From Frankiales bacterium (lineage in GTDB: Bacteria; Actinomycetota; Actinomycetes; Mycobacteriales; SCTD01), in NCBI GenBank assembly GCA_025464915.1, contig JAODNF010000264.1:1-15342 (forward strand): a stretch of 15,342 nt of DNA. The letters are read 5' to 3'. Made by a program: the position numbers and the translations under genes. The first letter of the stretch is position 1, and each line of letters starts with the position of its first letter. Positions 12,950-15,342 of this stretch are shown here, piece by piece. The notes under the pieces are model-generated. The model searched no databases and was not told where the DNA came from. It was given only the letters and a program-made list of their open reading frames with translations.

Positions 12950-14011
12950 ATGCGCCTGCACTGGTTCCTGCCCACCGGAGGCGACTCGCGCCACGTCGGC
13001 TCCGCGACGGTCACCGAGGGGCGCACGGCCGCGGCCGTTGTCCGGGCGCCGTCGATCGAGTACCTGTCCCAGGTGGCCCGGGCCGCCGAGGCGAGCGGCT
13101 TCGACGCGGCGCTCGTGCCGGTCGGCATCGGCTGCGAGGACCCGTGGGTTCTGTGCGCGTCCGTCGCGCAGCACACGACGGCCCTGAGGTTCCTGGTCGC
13201 GTTCCGTCCGGGGTTCGCGTCGCCGACGCTGCTCGCGCAGCAGGCCGCGACCTTCCAGCGGATGACCGGCGGCCGGCTGCTCCTCAACGTCGTCACCGGT
13301 GGCGACCCGGTCGAGCAGCGGATGTACGGCGACAGCCTGGACCACGACGCGCGGTACGCGCGGACCGGTGAGTACCTCGAGGCGCTCGACCGGCTCTTCG
13401 CCGGCGAGGTCTTCGACTACCACGGCGAGCACCTGCAGCTCGAGGGGGCCAAGCTCACCCTGGAGGCCCCGCGCCCGAGCATCTACTTCGGCGGCGCCTC
13501 GCCGGCCGCGGAGCGGGTGGCGGTCGACCGGGCGGACACCTACCTCACCTGGGGCGAGCCCCCGGTCATGGTGCGCGAGCGGGTCGAGCGCGTGCAGAAG
13601 CTGGCCGCGGACTCGGGCCGCGAGCTCTCCTTCGGCATCCGGCTGCACGTCATCGCACGACCGACGCCTGAGGAGGCCTGGCGCGAGGCGCAGCGGCTGC
13701 TGGACGGCATGGACCTCAAGGCGATCCAGGCCGCTCAGGAGCGGTACGCCCGGATGGACTCGGTCGGTCAGGCCCGCATGACGTCGCTGCATCAGGGCAG
13801 CGCCGAGTCGCTCGAGATCAGCCCGAACCTGTGGGCCGGCGCCGGCCTCGTCCGCGAGGGCGCGGCAACGGCGCTGGTCGGGTCCTACGAGCAGGTCGCG
13901 GAGCGGCTCGCGGAGTACCGCGACCTCGGCTTCGGTGAAGCCATCCTGTCCGGCTGGCCGCACCTCGAGGAGGCCTACAACGTCGGCGAGAACGTGGCCC
14001 CGCTCCTGTAG
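12950..14011 (+). CDS. SsuD-like FMNH2-dependent alkanesulfonate monooxygenase (LLM family)
   Basis: A 353-residue luciferase-like monooxygenase closest in motif content to SsuD, which releases sulfite from alkanesulfonates using FMNH2 and O2. It has the N-terminal HWFLPTGGDSR, CEDPW (62-66), GGRLLLNVVTGGDPVE (107-122), RLHVI (231-235), NLWAGAGLVREGAATALVG (293-311) and SG-PHLEEAY near the end. Spacing to E. coli SsuD active-site residues matches at a constant offset of five: W201 for Trp196, R231 for Arg226, H233 for His228 and R302 for Arg297. At the Tyr331 position it has W336. No ssuE reductase or ssuABC transporter is nearby, so the substrate could be another sulfonate or dimethylsulfone-type compound. 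E. coli SsuD is slightly longer (about 380). The start is fixed by the -10 box spacing and the conserved N-terminus. Confidence 0.88.
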   Translation: MRLHWFLPTGGDSRHVGSATVTEGRTAAAVVRAPSIEYLSQVARAAEASGFDAALVPVGIGCEDPWVLCASVAQHTTALRFLVAFRPGFASPTLLAQQAATFQRMTGGRLLLNVVTGGDPVEQRMYGDSLDHDARYARTGEYLEALDRLFAGEVFDYHGEHLQLEGAKLTLEAPRPSIYFGGASPAAERVAVDRADTYLTWGEPPVMVRERVERVQKLAADSGRELSFGIRLHVIARPTPEEAWREAQRLLDGMDLKAIQAAQERYARMDSVGQARMTSLHQGSAESLEISPNLWAGAGLVREGAATALVGSYEQVAERLAEYRDLGFGEAILSGWPHLEEAYNVGENVAPLL

Positions 14012-14026
14012 CCCCGGCCGCCCGAG

Positions 14027-14071
14027 CTCTGTGGGCGGTTCCGACGTCAGCCGTCGCCCAGACCCGCAGAG
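14027..14071. terminator. Imperfect hairpin between the convergent monooxygenase and ppa genes
   Basis: CTCTGTGGG (14027-14035) pairs with CCCGCAGAG (14063-14071) with one G-T pair. An alternative inner stem TGGGCG/CGCCCA (14032-14037/14055-14060) competes with it. It fills the 77-base gap between convergent stops and may act as a bidirectional terminator. There is no T tract on either strand. Confidence 0.4.
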
Positions 14072-14088
14072 TCCGGCAGCAGCCGCGG

Positions 14089-14613
14089 CTAGTGCTTGTG
14101 GTCCGGGTCGCCGCTGTGCTCGGTGGCGTGCGGGTTGTCGATGAACCGCTTCTGGGAGTTGACCACCTCGGCCTCGGCCTCGGTGCGGCCGACCCAGTTG
14201 GCACCGTCGACGGACTTGCCGGGCTCGAGGTCCTTGTAGACCTCGAAGAAGTGCTGGATCTCGAGCCGGTCGAACTCCGGCACGTGGAAGATGTCCTGCA
14301 GGTGCGACTGGCGCGGGTCGCCGACCGGCACGCACAGCAGCTTCTCGTCGGGGCCGGCCTCGTCGGTCATCCGGAACATGCCGATCGTCCGGCACCGGAT
14401 CAGGCAGCCGGGGAAGGTCGGCTCGTCGAGCAGGACCAGGGCGTCGAGCGGATCGCCGTCCCCGCCGAGCGTGTTCTCCACGAAGCCGTAGTCGCTCGGG
14501 TACCGGGTGCTGGTGAACAGCATCCGGTCGAGCCGGATCCGGCCGTTGGTGTGGTCGACCTCGTACTTGTTGCGCTGTCCCTTGGGGATCTCGATCGTGA
14601 CGTCGAACTCCAC
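14089..14613 (-). CDS. ppa: Inorganic pyrophosphatase, family I
   Basis: A 174-residue soluble pyrophosphatase (PPi to 2 Pi, Mg-dependent), close in motif content to the mycobacterial enzyme. The start FDVTIEIPKGQRNKYEVDH is the classic actinobacterial Ppa N-terminus. The signature DGDPLDA (52-58) supplies metal-binding aspartates. Later Asp/Lys residues lie in FRMTDEAGPDEK (80-91), and HFFEVYKDLEPGK (121-133) is also conserved. H21, noted as an active-site residue in M. tuberculosis Ppa, is present, while the residue at its second such histidine (86) is Ala here. The tail beyond ~160 is His/Asp-rich (ends DHKH). The GTG start has AAGGGGG about seven bases upstream. It is divergent from dacB, the usual actinobacterial arrangement. 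Confidence 0.96.
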   Translation of the reverse strand: MEFDVTIEIPKGQRNKYEVDHTNGRIRLDRMLFTSTRYPSDYGFVENTLGGDGDPLDALVLLDEPTFPGCLIRCRTIGMFRMTDEAGPDEKLLCVPVGDPRQSHLQDIFHVPEFDRLEIQHFFEVYKDLEPGKSVDGANWVGRTEAEAEVVNSQKRFIDNPHATEHSGDPDHKH

Positions 14614-14633
14614 GTGGCACCCCCTTCGCGGCT

Positions 14634-14663
14634 CTGCGGGTCACTGCGGCCCACTGCGGGCCA
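14634..14663. repeat. Three 10-bp tandem repeats between ppa and dacB
   Basis: CTGCGGGTCA, CTGCGGCCCA and CTGCGGGCCA lie head to tail with no spacer; eight of ten positions are invariant. The 10-bp period is about one helical turn, and the repeats cover the expected -35 region of dacB and the region upstream of ppa. They could be a phased operator array or simple slippage. Confidence 0.6.
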
Positions 14664-14677
14664 GGTCGGACGGCACC

Positions 14678-14683
14678 TAGTCT
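14678..14683 (+). promoter_or_regulatory. -10 box TAGTCT, leaderless promoter of dacB
   Basis: TAGTCT (within CTAGTCT) ends seven bases before GTG 14691, so the transcript would begin at the start codon. No good -35 is found; the expected position overlaps the last 10-bp repeat unit. Confidence 0.5.
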
Positions 14684-14690
14684 CGCTCAC

Positions 14691-15342
14691 GTGCGCAGGT
14701 GGTGGCTGATCGTGATCGCCGCTGCCGTCCTGATGGCCGGTGTGCTCGGGGCTGTCCTGCTCGACGCGGGAGCTGTCCAGACCGGTGCCGTGCCCGCCAG
14801 TCGCACCTCGCCGGTGCCCGAGGTCAGCCGCACGCCCCTGCTGCCCGCCGACTCCGGACAGGCACCGCTGCCCACGACCTCAGGACTGCGGGCAGTGCTT
14901 CAGACAGCCCTCGCGAACCCGCTCATCTCCCGCCTGGGACTCTCGATCGTCGACGTGCAGTCGGGCCAGCCGCTGCTCGAGCTGGGGGGCGGACGGCCAG
15001 TCGTCCCTGCCTCGACGGCCAAGCTGATCACGGCCGTGGCGGCACTGACCGTGCTCGGCCCAGACCAGCGGTTCACCACCCGGGTGGTTGCCGGCACCGG
15101 CACCGACGTCATCCTCGTGGGCGGCGGTGACCCGACGCTGCGGGGCCCCAAGAGCAAGGGCAGCGGTGCTCGGCTGGCGGACCTCGCCGCCCAGCTCACC
15201 CGGCGCGGCAAGCCGATCGGCCGGGTGCTCGTGGACGACAGCTTGTTCGCCGGTGCGCGGACGGGTCCCGGCTGGAAGCCCGGCTACGTGACGGCCGGCG
15301 ACGTGTCGCCGGTCAGCTCACTGGAGCTGGTCGACACCGAGT
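14691..15342 (+). CDS. dacB: PBP4-type D-alanyl-D-alanine carboxypeptidase/endopeptidase (3' truncated)
   Basis: The first 217 residues of an S13-family low-molecular-weight penicillin-binding protein that trims or cleaves peptidoglycan peptides outside the membrane. RRWW followed by a hydrophobic segment (~5-24) is an uncleaved anchor or signal peptide. A Pro/Ser/Thr-rich linker (~30-62) precedes the catalytic domain. S108-T-A-K111 in PASTAKLITAVAAL is the SxxK motif with the acylated serine. The following ILVGGGDPTL and VDDSLF segments are typical of PBP4. The later SxN and KTG motifs lie beyond the window. GTG 14691 is chosen for the -10 spacing and because RRWW immediately precedes the membrane segment. 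In actinobacteria this gene usually leads to a zinc-dependent metalloprotease gene, tilS, hpt and ftsH, expected downstream. Confidence 0.93.
   Translation, partial: MRRWWLIVIAAAVLMAGVLGAVLLDAGAVQTGAVPASRTSPVPEVSRTPLLPADSGQAPLPTTSGLRAVLQTALANPLISRLGLSIVDVQSGQPLLELGGGRPVVPASTAKLITAVAALTVLGPDQRFTTRVVAGTGTDVILVGGGDPTLRGPKSKGSGARLADLAAQLTRRGKPIGRVLVDDSLFAGARTGPGWKPGYVTAGDVSPVSSLELVDTE

Noticed and set aside
12923..14644. 573-residue minus-strand open frame
   Set aside because: It overlaps the monooxygenase in antisense and ppa in another frame. Composition is shadow-like and the true ppa frame carries the pyrophosphatase signature.

Overview
The window is GC-rich DNA (roughly 70% by eye) from an actinomycete (Actinomycetota). 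The evidence is the codon use, frequent GTG starts, a thymidylate kinase fused to a major facilitator transporter, a lysine/alanine-rich TopA tail, and conserved gene order at both edges. The left edge (topA, transporter-tmk, holB, tRNA-Thr) and the right edge (ppa divergent from a PBP4-type dacB) are housekeeping blocks usually found near each other in actinobacteria. I cannot fix the genus from sequence alone.

Layout. 1-952 is the 3' end of topA. 1006-4097 is a two-gene unit: a 652-residue MFS transporter/thymidylate kinase fusion, then holB (DNA polymerase III delta prime), overlapping by ATGA. 4098-4478 has no protein gene. It holds two tandem 50-bp palindromic repeats, a tRNA-Thr(CGT) with encoded CCA, a strong hairpin terminator and the prfC promoter. 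4479-6062 is prfC (release factor 3).

6069-9437 is a minus-strand cluster, transcribed right to left: a membrane-anchored HAMP-GAF-GGDEF diguanylate cyclase, an ECF-type sigma factor (6-base gap), its zinc-finger anti-sigma factor (ATGA overlap) and a DinB/DUF664 protein. Divergent from it, across about 200 bases, is a multi-pass membrane GGDEF-EAL protein (9637-11970). Two c-di-GMP enzymes back to back, one apparently co-transcribed with a sigma/anti-sigma pair, are the most system-like part of the window. The link between c-di-GMP and this sigma factor is an inference from gene order.

12074-14011 carries a small membrane protein of unknown function with a perfect terminator, a VOC/glyoxalase-fold protein, and an SsuD-like FMNH2-dependent monooxygenase. 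ppa (14089-14613, minus) and the start of a PBP4-type D-Ala-D-Ala carboxypeptidase (14691 to the window end) close the window.

Regulation visible in the sequence. Several genes appear leaderless: a TANNNT -10 box ends 6-7 bases before the start codon of tmk, prfC, the VOC gene, the monooxygenase and dacB. Four of these boxes, counting the tRNA, share the 7-mer CTAGNCT. The cyclase start codon lies in a small hairpin with its Shine-Dalgarno sequence in the loop. Three 10-bp tandem repeats lie between ppa and dacB.
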